From Ganoderma boninense (lineage: Eukaryota > Basidiomycota > Agaricomycetes > Polyporales > Polyporaceae), in the NCBI GenBank assembly GCA_002900995.3, contig CM035307.1, positions 3,968,001 to 4,032,000 on the forward strand: a stretch of 64,000 nt of DNA. Reading direction: 5' to 3'. Below the pieces are notes generated by a model. It made no database searches and was not told the origin of the DNA. It was given only the letters and a program-made list of their open reading frames with translations. Position 1 is the stretch's first letter, and each line of letters starts with the position of its first letter. Below, in pieces: positions 1 to 11,484 of the stretch. A program made the translations under genes and the position numbers.

Positions 1-491
1 GAACTGGGACGACGGCAAGAAGTGCCAGCAGTGGGGCAACGGCGACGGCAAGGACGGCAAGCAGCAGGGTTGCAAGGCCCGGCTCTTCCTCCGCAAGGGC
101 GATGACGTTCCCTTCCGTAAGTCAACCTTTCATTGTTCGTTGCTTTGGACAGCGGTACTCACCCTACCTGCGTCGCGCAGTCATCCTCGCTGAGGGCTTT
201 GACGTCAAGTCGGGCTCGGCCGACGTTACCGTCCCGAACGTCTTCTTCGGTCAAGACTACCGCGTTACCTGTACGTCAACTTCAGCCTTTGCCAATGACA
301 TTGTACCTGGTCACTCACTTGTTTTCGCACTAGTATCGATCCGGGACGACAAGCCCGAGCTGCAGAGCAACAGCGAGAAGTTCAAGATCGGCAAGGACGA
401 CAAGCAGTACGGCAACTTCTGCAAGGACGGCAAGGACAAGGATGGAAAGGACTGTAAGAACTGGAACAATGGCCAGAACGGCGGTCACTAA
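1..491 (+). CDS. Kre9/Knh1-like secreted protein, 3' part only
   Basis: The 5' end lies outside the window. Visible exons are 1-116, 181-270 and 334-491, with donors at 117 (GTAAGT) and 271 (GTACGT), acceptors CGCAG and CTAG, and stop TAA at 489-491. The product is almost residue-for-residue the C-terminal two thirds of the gene at 15413-16357, with identical intron positions and phases, so the assignment rests on that paralog. It carries the segment with GCKARLFLRKGDD, the beta-strand region VILAEGFDVKSGSADVTVPN, and a tail rich in Lys, Asp and Gly (NFCKDGKDKDGKDCKNW) ending QNGGH. Inferred role: secreted or wall-associated protein of the Kre9/Knh1 N-terminal domain type. The catalytic or structural role of such proteins in beta-1,6-glucan assembly is known only for yeast relatives and is not shown here. 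Confidence 0.8.
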   Translation, partial: TGTTARSASSGATATARTASSRVARPGSSSARAMTFPSVSQPFIVRCFGQRYSPYLRRAVILAEGFDVKSGSADVTVPNVFFGQDYRVTCTSTSAFANDIVPGHSLVFALVSIRDDKPELQSNSEKFKIGKDDKQYGNFCKDGKDKDGKDCKNWNNGQNGGH

Positions 492-773
492 ACGCGCCAA
501 ATCTCCATTGAATCTCCGTGCTTTACCCCCTTGCCCTCACATCCCATACATACCCTAGCATAACGATACCAATCCCGTTCTCCACTTCTTTACCGTTGTC
601 GTGTAACTCTTGATGATACAGTATCAATATATTGCGAAGTGTTCCTACATATATGCACTTGTTCTGTCCATGATGCGCGTGAAAAAGTCAACGAAACCTT
701 GAAAGTAGTCCGCCACGATCTATTCAGCATGCTATAACTTGTTCTGTCGTCAACACCCACCGAATTTACACAA

Positions 774-2514
774 TCACCAATCCGCAAAGCCCACGATCTT
801 CCCGTCCCACGCCCACCAAATCTCCTCGTCCTCCTCGTCTTTCACGTTACCGTCGTCGACAGACTCGACAGAAGGCGTAGAACGCCACTCCTTCTCCACG
901 TCCGCGTATGCCGACCCGCCCTTGCAGCCAATCCAAGCTCCCTCGGTCCGGACGCCCCTCGTCTTGGTCTTACTCTTCCCGGCGGAGATGGCGATGGGAG
1001 GTGCGACCGCGCCCGCGTCTTCGAGGAAGCCGTCGAGCACGCCGTCGAGCGTGCGCGTCAGGTTCTGCCGCGCCGCCCACGCTGGATGCAAGAACCGCCG
1101 CGGCGCGCGCAGGAACAGGTGCGTCTGGGTCGGCGCTGCAACAAAAACAACCACACAACGGAGACATTTGGGTCAGTCAAATTCTGCGGGCCGACGTGAT
1201 CGTGATGAAAGGGCGGGACTCACCTAGCTCGCTGGACATGTCGCCTTCGCCGTCCACCCAGGCGTTCATGAGTGTGCGGGACAGCAGGCGCTCGGCGGCG
1301 CGCAGGGCCAGCTGCTCCTCCGCATAGCTCAATTCTGGCGGCGCGGGAGACGCGGGGTGGGGACTTGGGGGCACGGATGCGGGAGGGTTGGACTTGGCCG
1401 GTGCGTGCGAAGGCTCGGGTGGCTTGGGGGTAGTCTGGGGTTCTGGCCCACCACGGGGTCCGCCGGAGAAGATGGAAGGGGATGGATGAACGTGAACGGC
1501 GTGGGCTTCACAGGAAGCGGTGTGGCAGGGATGTGGGGTGAGGGTAGGGACTCGGGAGATGGGGCGAGCGAGCGTTTCGGGGCGAAGGGGAGGGTGAGCG
1601 AGAGGATGGGGGACTCGAACCACCGTCGGAGGACACGTCTCTCGCGTCCTCGTCTTCGCTTCCGTCCTCCTCTGAACCGCTCCCTCCCTCTTCGTCTTCC
1701 TCTTCGCTATCATCGCCACAACAGCAGTCTTCGAACTCCTCACTGTCCTCCTCGCTATCGGATTCTCCTTCCGAATTGTCCTCGGCGTGGTCGCGTGCTG
1801 GGAGCTCGTATGGTCGCGTGCCCCAGACCTTGATGTCTAGACCGTCGATCGTGAGCACGATGCGGGCGCGCGCAGTGTTCGCACTTGGTCCCAGGACGAA
1901 CATGAGGTGCGCCGTGCCTCTACTCGGCCCCGCCACGCTGTTTGGCTGAACATTGAGGTGCCCGTTCTCGTCGCTGGTCGCAGTCTCTGCCTTCGTCTTG
2001 GCAGACCGGCATTTGGCATATGCTGTAGATAGCGCGACGAAGGTGGTTTGGAGGTGGGAGGAGAGAATGTCAAAGGTGGCTAGGAGCTCGTCGCGCTTCT
2101 TCGCAACTTTGGGGTTGCTCTTGCCGACGGGCATGCGGGAGAGCTGAGCAACGGGACTGTGGGACGTATGCGTGAGTTTCGAGCTTTGAAGTACGAGCAT
2201 ACTACCCACAATGGTATTTGGCTCTTCAGGAAGAGTGTGTGGCCCAACAGGGACAAGGACAGGGCTGCGGCCATGGTATGGGATATGGACGGTGTTTCGA
2301 GGATAACTGTGGGTACCTTGAGCCTCTCAAAGAACTCCACACGACTCAACCCGTCATCCCCTCCTTCTATCAAAGATTGTGATGCGCTAACCACAACTGC
2401 ATCGTTTGGTGGTTGATTAGCCGTAGAGCGAGGGTTGGGGATTCGGATGGTGTGAGCTTCCACAAGTGTCGAGGAGGATAATGGTGGAGGTGAAGCTGCA
2501 GGCGTCAGAATCAT
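774..2514 (-). CDS. Probable p31comet (MAD2L1-binding protein) homolog
   Basis: Exon 1 runs 2514-2210 (donor GTGGGT, acceptor CCCACAG), exon 2 starts at 2156, a later exon ends at 1224 (GTGAGT), and the last exon is 1135-774. One intron between about 1620 and 1340 could not be fixed because that Pro/Ser-rich linker is open in several frames. Splicing exon 1 to 2 creates LFLKSQIPFPVAQLSRMP, which resembles the QxPxPxxQL element of animal p31comet. It is followed by a helix (LLATFDILSSHLQTTFVAL), then HLMFVLGPSANTARARIVLT, resembling the HORMA-like strand region of p31comet. The C-terminus EIWWAWDGKIVGFADW resembles the animal ending with IWF and KGF. The acidic low-complexity insert (about residues 220-270) is not in animals. 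Known role of the family: binds closed MAD2 and, with TRIP13, silences the spindle checkpoint. The start at 2514 is the first Met of the open frame. Assignment is by remembered motif pattern, not by search. Confidence 0.62.
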
Positions 2515-4132
2515 CGTGCACTATGATCAGGGGTAGATCCAAATTGGCTAAGAGTGGGACAGGATGGTCAACGAGGCGTCGTCGTGGTTCGACGAGAACG
2601 CGGAGACGAGTCCGAGTCGCGTCCGCCCGTTGCGCGTGTCTGTCACGTGGTCTGGGTTTAGGGCCGGCTTGGGCGCGGGAGCACAAAAATTGGAGGCCGG
2701 GACTGTCGAGCTCATCCTTTCCCTCCATGAGTCCGTCCACGTCCTATGCAACACGATTTTTGTTCACACTATGATTCCGTTCTCTCGGCTTTTGGATCTC
2801 CTCTGGCGACATCTTCTGCCGATATCATTGCCCACTCGCTCATGCCTAGGGACACGGCTTTCATTGCCTTCGTCTCCTTTACTGGTGATGTGGAAGATTG
2901 ACGACGCCCTCTCCACGCTTGAACGTTCGGACTTCGTGTCATATCCCCGTGGACGATTGAGCACTAAGAAGAGCATACATGCGCATCATAGTTTCATCAT
3001 CAAGTGTGTCCGTAAGGTGAGTTCACCTCCTGGTTGTTCGGGCTCCGTAGCTACGGCTCTGTGTCATTCCTACTACTAGTTCAGTGCAATATAGTTCCCT
3101 TCTACTGTCCCAGTTGTCTTTACTGGATAGTTCGATTGCAGTGCATCATTCTCCCTTTCATCCAGACCGGGGGAGGATTGCGTTAGGTTACCTACAGGGA
3201 TGCATGAAAGAGACGTTCCTCGTGGACTGGACATGTCGCGTGGCAAGTTTTGAGTTTTAGTAACAGCAGAGCATTCTATCGCTTTTTGTGTTCATATTCT
3301 ACGATTCGATGATATAGTAACGATAGGGCGGGACTTCAGATGTGTATTTTGTAAGTTATATCTCCCCCAAGGCGGACAATAGATTTAAATTACCTTGCTC
3401 CGTAGGAGGACGACCCTTCACTTGCCCTATGACGTATCTTATTCCCTTCCTACCCATCCTTTTCGAGCTTCACACCTGTTTTGCTCTGTTTGTGTACGCA
3501 GTATATATACCCTTTTCCCTCCGCGCGAGTCCCCAACGCTACGCACGTATGTCCCCTCATGAATCGTACCTACTCCCTGCTAACTGTACGCAGAGCTTGT
3601 GCCTATCCGGCTAACGGCGAAGTAATGATATTTATCTTCGAGTTCTTTCCCCTCCACTTCAATCTACGACTCGCTCGACGAAATTCTCTATATACCTTCC
3701 GACTGTTGATCAGGCGATATGCGTCACAAGTAGCATCAGAAATCTGCTGGTCAGCAAAGTATCGCCGCTGAGAGCTTGCAGGATGCAATGACCTCCATTT
3801 TTCTTGTAATCGAGCATCACTGGCGAGTAAGTTCTGCGTTGCCTGACCTCATAGCGTGAGCTGACTGGGGTTCAAAATTAGCACGCGATAAGGCGGCCTC
3901 AATTTGCAGCTCGAGTGTTTGGCAAGACTGGGCGGACCGTGTCAACCTCTGTCAACCTCGAGCGACCATCATCCGATCCACCATGCTATCATCTCGCCTG
4001 GCCACATGGAGACGGAGCACTGCCCATGCACATCACCTCCTTCGAATTCACGCGCAAGCGGGTCAGGCTTCCGTCCATCAGGTGGCGGCTGGCCGTTATT
4101 TCCCCGTCAGTGTCAGTGTTAAGCGACCGAAG
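2515..4132. other. Intergenic; one weak spliced ORF only
   Basis: No gene is convincingly supported. On the + strand a frame from ATG 2771 reaches a clean donor (CGTAAG then GTGAGT) at about 3015, followed by a short tail (acceptor ACTAG near 3079, stop soon after). It would encode a basic peptide of about 85 residues with no recognised domain. Codon pattern is ambiguous because another frame over 2755-2890 is also open. The rest (3100-4130) is AT-richer and shows nothing identifiable. Confidence 0.35.
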
Positions 4133-4138
4133 TATAAA
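4133..4138 (+). promoter_or_regulatory. TATA box of the carboxypeptidase gene
   Basis: TATAAA 89 nt upstream of ATG 4222. Another in-frame ATG at 4162 lies only 24 nt downstream of the TATA box, at or before the expected transcription start, which argues for translation from 4222, where the product begins with a classic signal peptide. Confidence 0.55.
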
Positions 4139-4221
4139 GCTGCGACATTCTCCGGGAGACAATGCGGTTCCCCTCGCCTTCTCGCTCTCAACCCCGTCGT
4201 CCCGATCCAGCGAGAACGGCC

Positions 4222-6602
4222 ATGTTCGGCAAGGCGCTCCTCTTGCTCCTCGCGGGCATCGCGGCGATCGCGTCAGTCGATGCGCGGATGATGTCCAAGA
4301 ACGAGCTGCATGCAAAGCAGGCTGAGGCCGCAGCGCGTATCCGCGCGAATATGCCCCGCGCGACCAGCAGCGGGGTTAAAAACATCACGTTCAGCAACCC
4401 GCGCGCCTCCGGTACGTCTCCTCGTTCTATAGCGCGATATCGTCCCTAACCGACCTCCTCAAACTCATCTCCAGAATTCTACGTCGACGGAACGACGATT
4501 CCCGACGTCGACTGGGACATCGGGCCCAGCTGGTCCGGACTTCTCCCTATCAGCAGCGCCCCGAACGAGACCCGCAAGGTGAGCAGGGCGCTATCTCGCC
4601 TGCCTTCGCCCTCGCACCCACGTCGCCACGCGGCTGATCTCCTGTCTGGAATGCACTACCCACGCCGCATCGCGCCCCCTGTGCGTTGAATAGCTCTTCT
4701 TCTGGTTCTTCCCACCTGGGCCACAGGGGTCCCTGGACGACCTCATCTTCTGGTGCGTCGGCTTTCCCGGGCCTCCCGTCGCCATGCTGCGGCTGCGTCG
4801 CGCTCCGCCCGTGTGTGCGCGCGCGTCCGGCCGGGACATGGCATGATACGACATCGTCTGCTGACATTCTGTGCGAACATTGTCGCCGTGCAGGACGAAC
4901 GGTGGCCCGGGATGCTCTTCGCTCGAGGGTCTGCTGCAGGAGAACGGGGTGCGTGTTACGGCACGCGTTGTGCGGGCGTCCTTCCGGGACTGACTGTATC
5001 TTCGGGTCCGGGTGTGTGCAGCCGTTCCAGTGGTCGTGGGGCCAGGCGCATCCGACGCAGAACGAATTCAGCTGGACGAACCTGTCGAGCATCATCTTCC
5101 TCGAGCAACCCGTCGGCACGGGTTTCTCCCAGGGCAAGCCGAACGTGACGGTGCGCGTCTCTCACAGACATGCGGACAGCAGGAGCGTGTGCTGACTAGA
5201 ACGGTGTGCTGCAGAACGAGGACGATGTCGCTGCGGAGATCGTCGGCTTCTTCCAGCAGTTCCTCGAGGTCTTCTCCGAGCTCAAGGGCAAGAACCTGTA
5301 CCTCACCGGCGAGAGTTACGCGGGGATGTATGTTCCGTGTAAGTGAGGCTAATCGCTCAGTGGTTGCGGATCTCGCTGACGCAAGGAGTAGACCTCGCCA
5401 ACTATATCTACGAGCACCCCACGGACTTGGCCCTGACGCTCAATGGGTTCTGGGTCTCCGACCGTACGTCATTCCGCGTATGCTTCGCCCTTCTGCCTGA
5501 CGCCGTCTTGTACAGCCGTCCTTGGATGGGACGTCGTGCAGGAGCAGATCCCCGCAGTGGATTTCGTTCACAAGTATGAAGGCGTCTTCTCGTTCAAGTA
5601 CGTCCCTCTGTCAACGACCACACCATTCGCCCTGACCCCGCGTTCGCAGCCAGACCTTCCTCGCGCACCTCGACTCCGTCGCCGAGAAGTGCAACTACGC
5701 CGGGTACGTCGAGAAGCACGTCACCTTCCCGCCGAAAGGGCTCCTCCCGCTGCCAGGCAAGAGCGTGGAGGCGGACCGCGGGTGCGACGTGTGGGACATG
5801 ATCTTCGACGCGGCGCTGCTCGTGAACCCCGCGTTCAACATCTACCGCATCTTCGACACGTGGCCGATCCTGTGGGACGTGCTCGGGTTCCCGGGCTCGT
5901 TCCCGCAGGTGCAGTCCCCCATATACTTCGACCGCCACGAAGTCAAGAAGGCCATCCACGCGCCGACGGACGTCACGTGGGCGGAGTGCTCGGACATCAA
6001 CGTCTTCCCGCGCGGCGACAAGTCGCTGCCCCCCGCGTTCACTGTGCTCCCGAACGCGATCGAGAAGAGCAAGCGCGCGGTCGTCGTCCACGGGCTCGCG
6101 GACTTCATCCTCATCGCCGAGGGCACGCGCATTGTCCTCCAGAACATGACCTGTGAGCGCCCGTTCTGCCCTTGAACTTGTTCTCCTCCTCCGTTCTCGC
6201 GCGTGCAGGCGCCCGTTCGGGATCGAGGTTGCTTATAGTGGCTTATTTGTACGCTCCACAGGGAACGGCATGCAGGGCTTCCAGACCCCGATCCAAAACG
6301 ACAGCTTCGTCGTCGACGGCATGGGCGCTCTGGGGAACGTCCACTCGGAGCGCGGCCTGACCTACTACGAGGTCGACCTGAGCGGACACATGTGCGTACC
6401 CCTCCTTGGTCTTGATTGATTTCTGGTGAACTTCTTGCTGAATGGGATATGTAAAATTGTGCAGGATCCCCCAGTTCTCGCCGATGGTACGTGACCACTG
6501 TTGCAGAGAGTCGACGCCGATCGCTGACAGGTTTGCGTTCCTCCTCCCCAGGCTGCGTTCCAGATCATGTCGTACCTCATGGGATTCCGCGACAGTCCGT
6601 AG
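4222..6602 (+). CDS. Secreted serine carboxypeptidase, family S10
   Basis: Twelve exons were placed: 4222-4411, 4475-4578, 4694-4752, 4894-4948, 5022-5150, 5215-5338, 5392-5463, 5516-5597, 5650-6152, 6262-6391, 6465-6486, 6552-6602. The product starts with a hydrophobic signal peptide (MFGKALLLLLAGIAAIASVDA) and contains the S10 landmarks in order: oxyanion region NGGPGCSSLEG, EQPVGTGFSQG, nucleophile motif GESYAGMYVP (Ser), the acidic residue in HGLADFILIAEGT, and the catalytic His in DLSGHMIPQFSP. Splicing is needed to assemble most of these motifs, which supports the model. Family role: exopeptidase removing C-terminal residues at acidic pH, here probably secreted or vacuolar. Total length is near 500 residues, typical for S10. 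Several Asn-x-Ser/Thr glycosylation sites are present. No retention signal is seen at the C-terminus (FRDSP). Confidence 0.95.
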
Positions 6603-7500
6603 GCACACGAGATGTGGCATGTACACGCGCTGATGAAAAGAAATGAGAAAGATCGTGGGCAATTTGGATGCGAATCTCATCGTCGTGCAGCCTGAGTTGT
6701 GGGGTCCCCGACGCGCGCGGGCCCGAAGTCCCGCCGCAGCGGCCCGCACCGCCACCCGCCCAAGCGCTTATGCGCGCTCGACGAGGCTTGTCTCAACCAT
6801 CTTGTGCGACAACCTCATATCAACAAGTGCGTGTAAATATTCATATTTTTTCCAAGCTTCCCTCGTGTCACTTATACAGACCTATATCTACAGTTAACGA
6901 AAGCATATCACCAAGCTCTGCTTTGGGAATTCGCAATCCGTCCACTGGTGCCAGTGCTTTGTAGGAGGACGGAGTATGGAAGCTGATCTCGTCTTTGATC
7001 GGGACCGGCGGGGTGGTCACCAGCTGCGCATAGTCCAAAGCACTCGGCGTACGCTCCGAGCCCAAAAATCTCATTGTCCCGCCGACGCTTTGCTGCAGCA
7101 GCCGGCCGTCATGAGGTCCGCTGTCCTGGCCGGCCACCCAATCTCCGTCGGCCATGGACAGGGGCTCCTCCCAAAATTGATGGCGAAGGCTTTCCAAAGC
7201 GGGGGTGCCACGGAGGAACACCACGGCCAATGCTGCTGCACAAAGGAGCTGTTTTGAGTACGTCAGGCAAAGTTGTGGGCTCGCTCCCTCGCTGGTTCGC
7301 GCGCCTGGGGCGCGCAATTGTGTGTTGTGGGTGAGGGGGCCGTATAAATGTGCAATCCCTGTGCGTCGACGGTGGCCAGTAGAGCTTGTCCCTCGCGCTG
7401 CTTTCTCCTCCCTCTCCGCCTCCAGCTCGTCCCCCTGCCGCCCTCTCCCTGTTGAACAGACCTCCGGCAATACGTGTGCAAGATACCCTTCGAGCAGTAC
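6603..7500. other. Intergenic region with TATA box and CT-rich leader
   Basis: A TATAAAT lies at 7343-7349, and a pyrimidine-rich tract (7386-7450) precedes ATG 7501, typical of basidiomycete transcription starts. Long open frames on the minus strand here have no splice or motif support and are taken as chance in GC-rich DNA. Confidence 0.5.
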
Positions 7501-8651
7501 ATGGCGACGATGGACTTCGCGGTTCGGGTGCCTCCGCTTCCTGTGTGAGTACCGAGTTCCGTCGCCTCTGCCTCTCCATTCTTCGCCGATCTGACCAAGC
7601 ATCTCATCCCCGCTCCAGATACCTCGCCCGGGAACGGTACTCGAGCCTCTCTGACGTCCTCGTGGACTTCGAGGCGTATCTCCTCGACGAGTCCGGGCGG
7701 CAGGCGGAGTACGCCCTCCTGCTCCGGCTGGCGGACCTGCGGCTCGATGAGGAGGTGGCTGAGCAGAAGCGCCTCCAGGCCGAGGCGGCGCTGGAAGAGG
7801 CGACGCGTCGTCGCGAAGCATCCGCACTCGAGGCGGGGATGATGCGGGACCACGACAGGATGGAGATGGAAAGCAACGGATGGCTCTCGGAGGAGGAAGA
7901 GTCGGAGCTGGACTCCGAGTGAGTACTCGTGTTTGTTCTTTACCCTGGCTGTGTCCTCATCCAGTGCAGATCGTCTTCTTCTTCTTCCTCCTCCTCCTCC
8001 CCTTCTTCTTCTTCGGAGTCTAGTTCTTCATCGTACTCCGAGGTCACGCCATTCCAGCCAAGGACGATGAACTTGAAGATGAAGAAGCCGCCCTCCATCC
8101 GGACGCCGCGCCAGCAATCGGCGAAGCCATACGCCAGGCCCGCCAGCACGCCCGACTCAGACACCTCGTCTCAGGATTTCGTCGAGTTCTTCACGCCAGC
8201 CCACGAGAACGCCCCCCCGAAAAAGATGGTGCTCAGCCAGAACGAGTACTGGGTGCACTGCATCGACTGGGCGAACGCCCCGCCGACGTGGGACGGCAAG
8301 CCCATCCCCGCGATGGCCGCGGACGACGTGGTGAAGTACCTGCAGCGCAAGTACGACATCCAGGGCAAGGGCGGGAAGGTGTGCAAGATGGGCGCGTGCG
8401 CGGCCAAGGGGGGCCAGAAGCCCATGTCGAACCTGCGCGCGCACATCTTCGCGAGGGAGCACCTGAACCTCCGGGTCAAGTGCCACAGCTGCCGCTACGC
8501 GACGCGGGACGACATGTTCAAGGACCGCCATAGGAACAAGTGCGCGGCGTACAGGAGGAAGAACGCCGAGGCCATCCGGCGGGACCCTGGCGTGCCCGTG
8601 CCGTCGTACACATGGGAGCCGACGGACTTCGCGGAGTTGTGCGCCGAGTGA
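7501..8651 (+). CDS. Double zinc-finger protein, unrecognised family, copy A
   Basis: Exons 7501-7544, 7619-7918 and 7972-8651, stop TGA. Splicing yields a start MATMDFAVRVPPLPVYLARE, a charged helical segment (about residues 40-95, EQKRLQAEAALEEATRRRE, likely coiled coil), a poly-Ser tract of over 20 residues from a TCT/TCC microsatellite, then the conserved part. The latter has DWANAPPTWDGKPIPAMAAD followed by two Cys/His fingers: C-x4-C with paired His (CKMGAC ... RAHIFAREH) and C-x2-C-x12-H-x3-C (CHSCRYATRDDMFKDRHRNKC). A homologous module is found in the gene at 11485-13555. The family is not one I can name; DNA or RNA binding is an inference from the fingers. A TATA box lies 158 nt upstream. 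Confidence 0.75.
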
Positions 8652-9739
8652 GGGCGGCGTTTGTCGCGCGCGTGCTGGACAAACCTACCCAAGACACTCA
8701 TTTTTTTCTTTTCGTTTTGACGTGCACGTAATGTTTCAACACTCGTTTTGTACATCCGTATGCGCTTCTCTACTATACCGCCACGTTTTATACCCTGAGC
8801 ACGAGGTTATTATCACGCTCCATCTGTAGCACTATACTAGTTGTAATTACTGTTATCAGTTCTAATGTACATATCATGCCACGGTGTATCCTTCATTTTC
8901 ATGGACATCTGAAAGGATTGTCCATATTTTTCGTTCGAATACTTGGACAATCTTTTGCTGGACGCTGTGGCAAGATCAGAGAGGCGGTTAAGCCTTTGGC
9001 GCTTGCCTTCGCGCGCCAAGGCAGTAAGCCACCGGCTGGATATGGTAAAGGGTTAGCCGGTTGGCAAGGTTACCACCCGCCATCTGTGCCACTCTGTGCC
9101 ACCCAACAAAAACACCTCTGAGGCGATCCACAGTCTGGATCGCGTGCTCACGTCCCGCAGCACCTTCATTTCCTTGGAACATTGGCTCCATAGTCCCGCA
9201 TTATACACCTGTCGCTGCAAAGTGGACCGTTGGCGGCTAGCGCTCATCGCCGGCGAGCGGTGCCACTCTCTGTGCTTCCGGAAGAGTGCGCCGCGCTCAA
9301 GCACCGTCCGCCGGACCGAGGTCTCAATCTCGCCGTCGAACCACCAGGATTTCATCATCGGCCCATCGTGGCCGCTACCGCTGCACGCACGGAACCCCGT
9401 GGAAGCAGCACGAATGGGGTTTGTACTCCCGATCAAGGCATAGGGTAAGTAACAAGCGCGTATCAGTCTGAGTAATGCTTGTCTAGCGTTGGTAAATGGT
9501 TTGTACTCGGCTTCCTGCTCTGTCACCCCATCGTTACTCTGAAGCTCGCTTTGGGTTGACAGGATCGATTGCCCTCGCATTGTCTGCCAATGTTGTTCTC
9601 GGTCGTTATCCCGACAATGTTGCACAAAGTGCAAAGTCGAAGGGGAGCGCAAGCCTGAGTGGCACACGAAGTATAAAGCAGGGACCATTCCTAGGCGAAA
9701 ACAGAACTCATATTTCCTCTACGGGCCGCCAACGAAGCG
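8652..9739. other. Intergenic; TATA box at 9672-9677
   Basis: No coding frame with splice or motif support. TATAAA at 9672-9677 sits 68 nt before the next ATG (9740). A 211-codon open frame on the minus strand (9053-9688) lacks any recognisable motif and reads across the promoter, so I do not call it. Confidence 0.5.
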
Positions 9740-10650
9740 ATGGATAAGACAGTTCCGGTTCTCGAACCACCTTCCGTGAACCGAGCGAGGACCGCATGTA
9801 AGTCAAGTCATGGGACTCCGCTTCACGGACTCATGGTGGCTTCTTTCCCTAGATAAGTACATCAGGCTCTCCGAAAACGCCATGTAAGCGCTTCCCTTCT
9901 TGCAATATTGTGTGCATCTCTCTGAAGTCCCTCACCGGAACCAGACTGAACCTGGCCGTCAACGAACCTTCATCAACTGCAACTAGGCCGTCGCCTTCCG
10001 AAAGGACCTCTGGACAACGTCGCGCTTCATCGTCGCGCGATGCTTCGACAGCTGAGCGGCCCACGGGACTGTCTAACGTAAACGGAGGCGAAAAGGCCTC
10101 GAGGGAGACGGCCCTTGAACTTGCTTCGAATTCGCCCCAGAACGACCTATCGATCACGTTTGTTCCTTGCGGTTACCTGCTCTGCACCCAGTGCTACGAG
10201 TTCCCCGCTCCTGGGAACCCTAACGTTGTCAGGCCTAGGCCCAGCGGCTTCGGACTGACCAGCTCAGATGTTTCTTGCAGCGACATGGAGTCTTCAGCCC
10301 AGTCGGACTGCTTCGAGGAGAGCGAATCTGAGGGCCGTTCTAGTGCCGAAGAGGATGAAGACGGCGGCTCGGAGTTTTCCGACGGTGCGGGCAACGGGGC
10401 TCCGTGCATCGGCAAGGTGGTTCAAGGAAATCTGATTGGCGCTGGAGGGGAGCGAGGGAACCATGAGGGCGACAGCACGCACGACGCATCCGGCGGAGAA
10501 GGTGGTTCTGACTGGGAGTCCACCCTCAGCGACGCCAGCACGTCGTCCTCGAGCGGAGACGAGTACGTTCCGACACAAACAGCCACAACGCGCAAGGCAA
10601 GGGGGACAGCCGCAGCGCGATCAGGGAGGCGCTTGGGAAAGCGCCGCTGA
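9740..10650 (+). CDS. Unrecognised acidic, Ser-rich protein
   Basis: Three exons: 9740-9797, a 31-nt exon 9853-9883, and 9945-10650 (stop TGA). Donors are GTAAGT and GTAAGC, acceptors CCTAG and ACCAG. The N-terminus reads MDKTVPVLEPPSVNRARTAY, then KYIRLSENA. A Cys cluster lies near the middle (VPCGYLLCTQCYEF, C-x4-C-x2-C). The second half is Ser/Glu/Asp-rich, and the C-terminus is basic (GRRLGKRR), suggesting a nuclear protein. No domain is recognised. It lies between the two zinc-finger paralogs and shares their acidic/Ser-rich style but no alignable core. The first 30 residues depend on two short exons and are less certain than exon 3. Confidence 0.6.
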
Positions 10651-11484
10651 GACGAACGCCCCTCGGCGCCACCGTCCGCGGCAGGATCATCGTGGTGGTC
10701 AAATCAACGTGATGCTGAGGTGGTTGGGCGTGGGGAAGATCCTGGTGGCTATTTACGAACCCCCAAGACCCTGTCTAGCACCGACCTCGATAAGATCCCT
10801 TGTAGCACGATCTCCCCTCCGTGTAGCCACTGTCTGCCTCGCGCTGTGTTCGATTTCGCGGGAAGGGGTTGGAATGCGACAAAAATGCTGTCTAGGGCTG
10901 TTTCAGGGTGGCTGTCTCAGACGGGAGGGTCGGGGGCGGTCGTTAACCCCCCCTTCTCACATCGCGTCATCATCAGTGATGGCCGTGCAAAAAAGATTCT
11001 ATCTCCGACGCCTCGTTGCAGCGGCGAGGTTGTTACCACACTTGCCTTATATGGGAACGCTCTTAGGCCCAACGTGACCATAATGTTCTTTTGCAACAAA
11101 CCAACACCACCCACTCGTCCGTATCTCCCCTTCCTCCCTCTGTCCCTTCAGGACAGCCCTCGGCTCACATACATCGTCGACCACAGGTCGCCTCGGGTCT
11201 TTTCGGAGGTAAATCGCCACGCCAGCGCGTGACACATCGATAACCACCGCAGACGCCCGGCGAGGTGCGTGTGCTTTGTGTTTTGCGCTGGCAACGTGGA
11301 GTGCGCATTTCATGCTCCAGCCGGCCCTTCATCCTCTTGGGTCACAACTAACAATGACTTTTCGCAGCTTGGGTGCGCATCAGTCCATCGGAGTGATCCG
11401 GGTCTGGGGGGCTTTATAAACCCGGCTGCTTAACCACCAAGGCGGCTCTCCTTCTCTCCCTCCCTCACCCACCTCCAGCTCACT
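10651..11484. other. Intergenic; TATA box at 11415-11420
   Basis: TATAAA at 11415-11420 and a CT-rich tract just before ATG 11485 form a likely promoter for the following gene. Nothing else is identifiable; open frames in this stretch lack splice continuity. Confidence 0.5.

Noticed and set aside
1600..1630. A tRNA T-arm-like GGTTCGAGTCCC on the minus strand
   Set aside because: No acceptor stem, D-arm A-box or anticodon arm upstream; it falls inside the coding/linker region of the p31comet-like gene.
4162..4221. Upstream ATG as start of the carboxypeptidase
   Set aside because: Too close to the TATA box at 4133 and would put a basic 20-residue leader before the signal peptide.
9053..9688. 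211-codon minus-strand open frame
   Set aside because: Runs through the TATA box of the next gene and shows no recognisable features.
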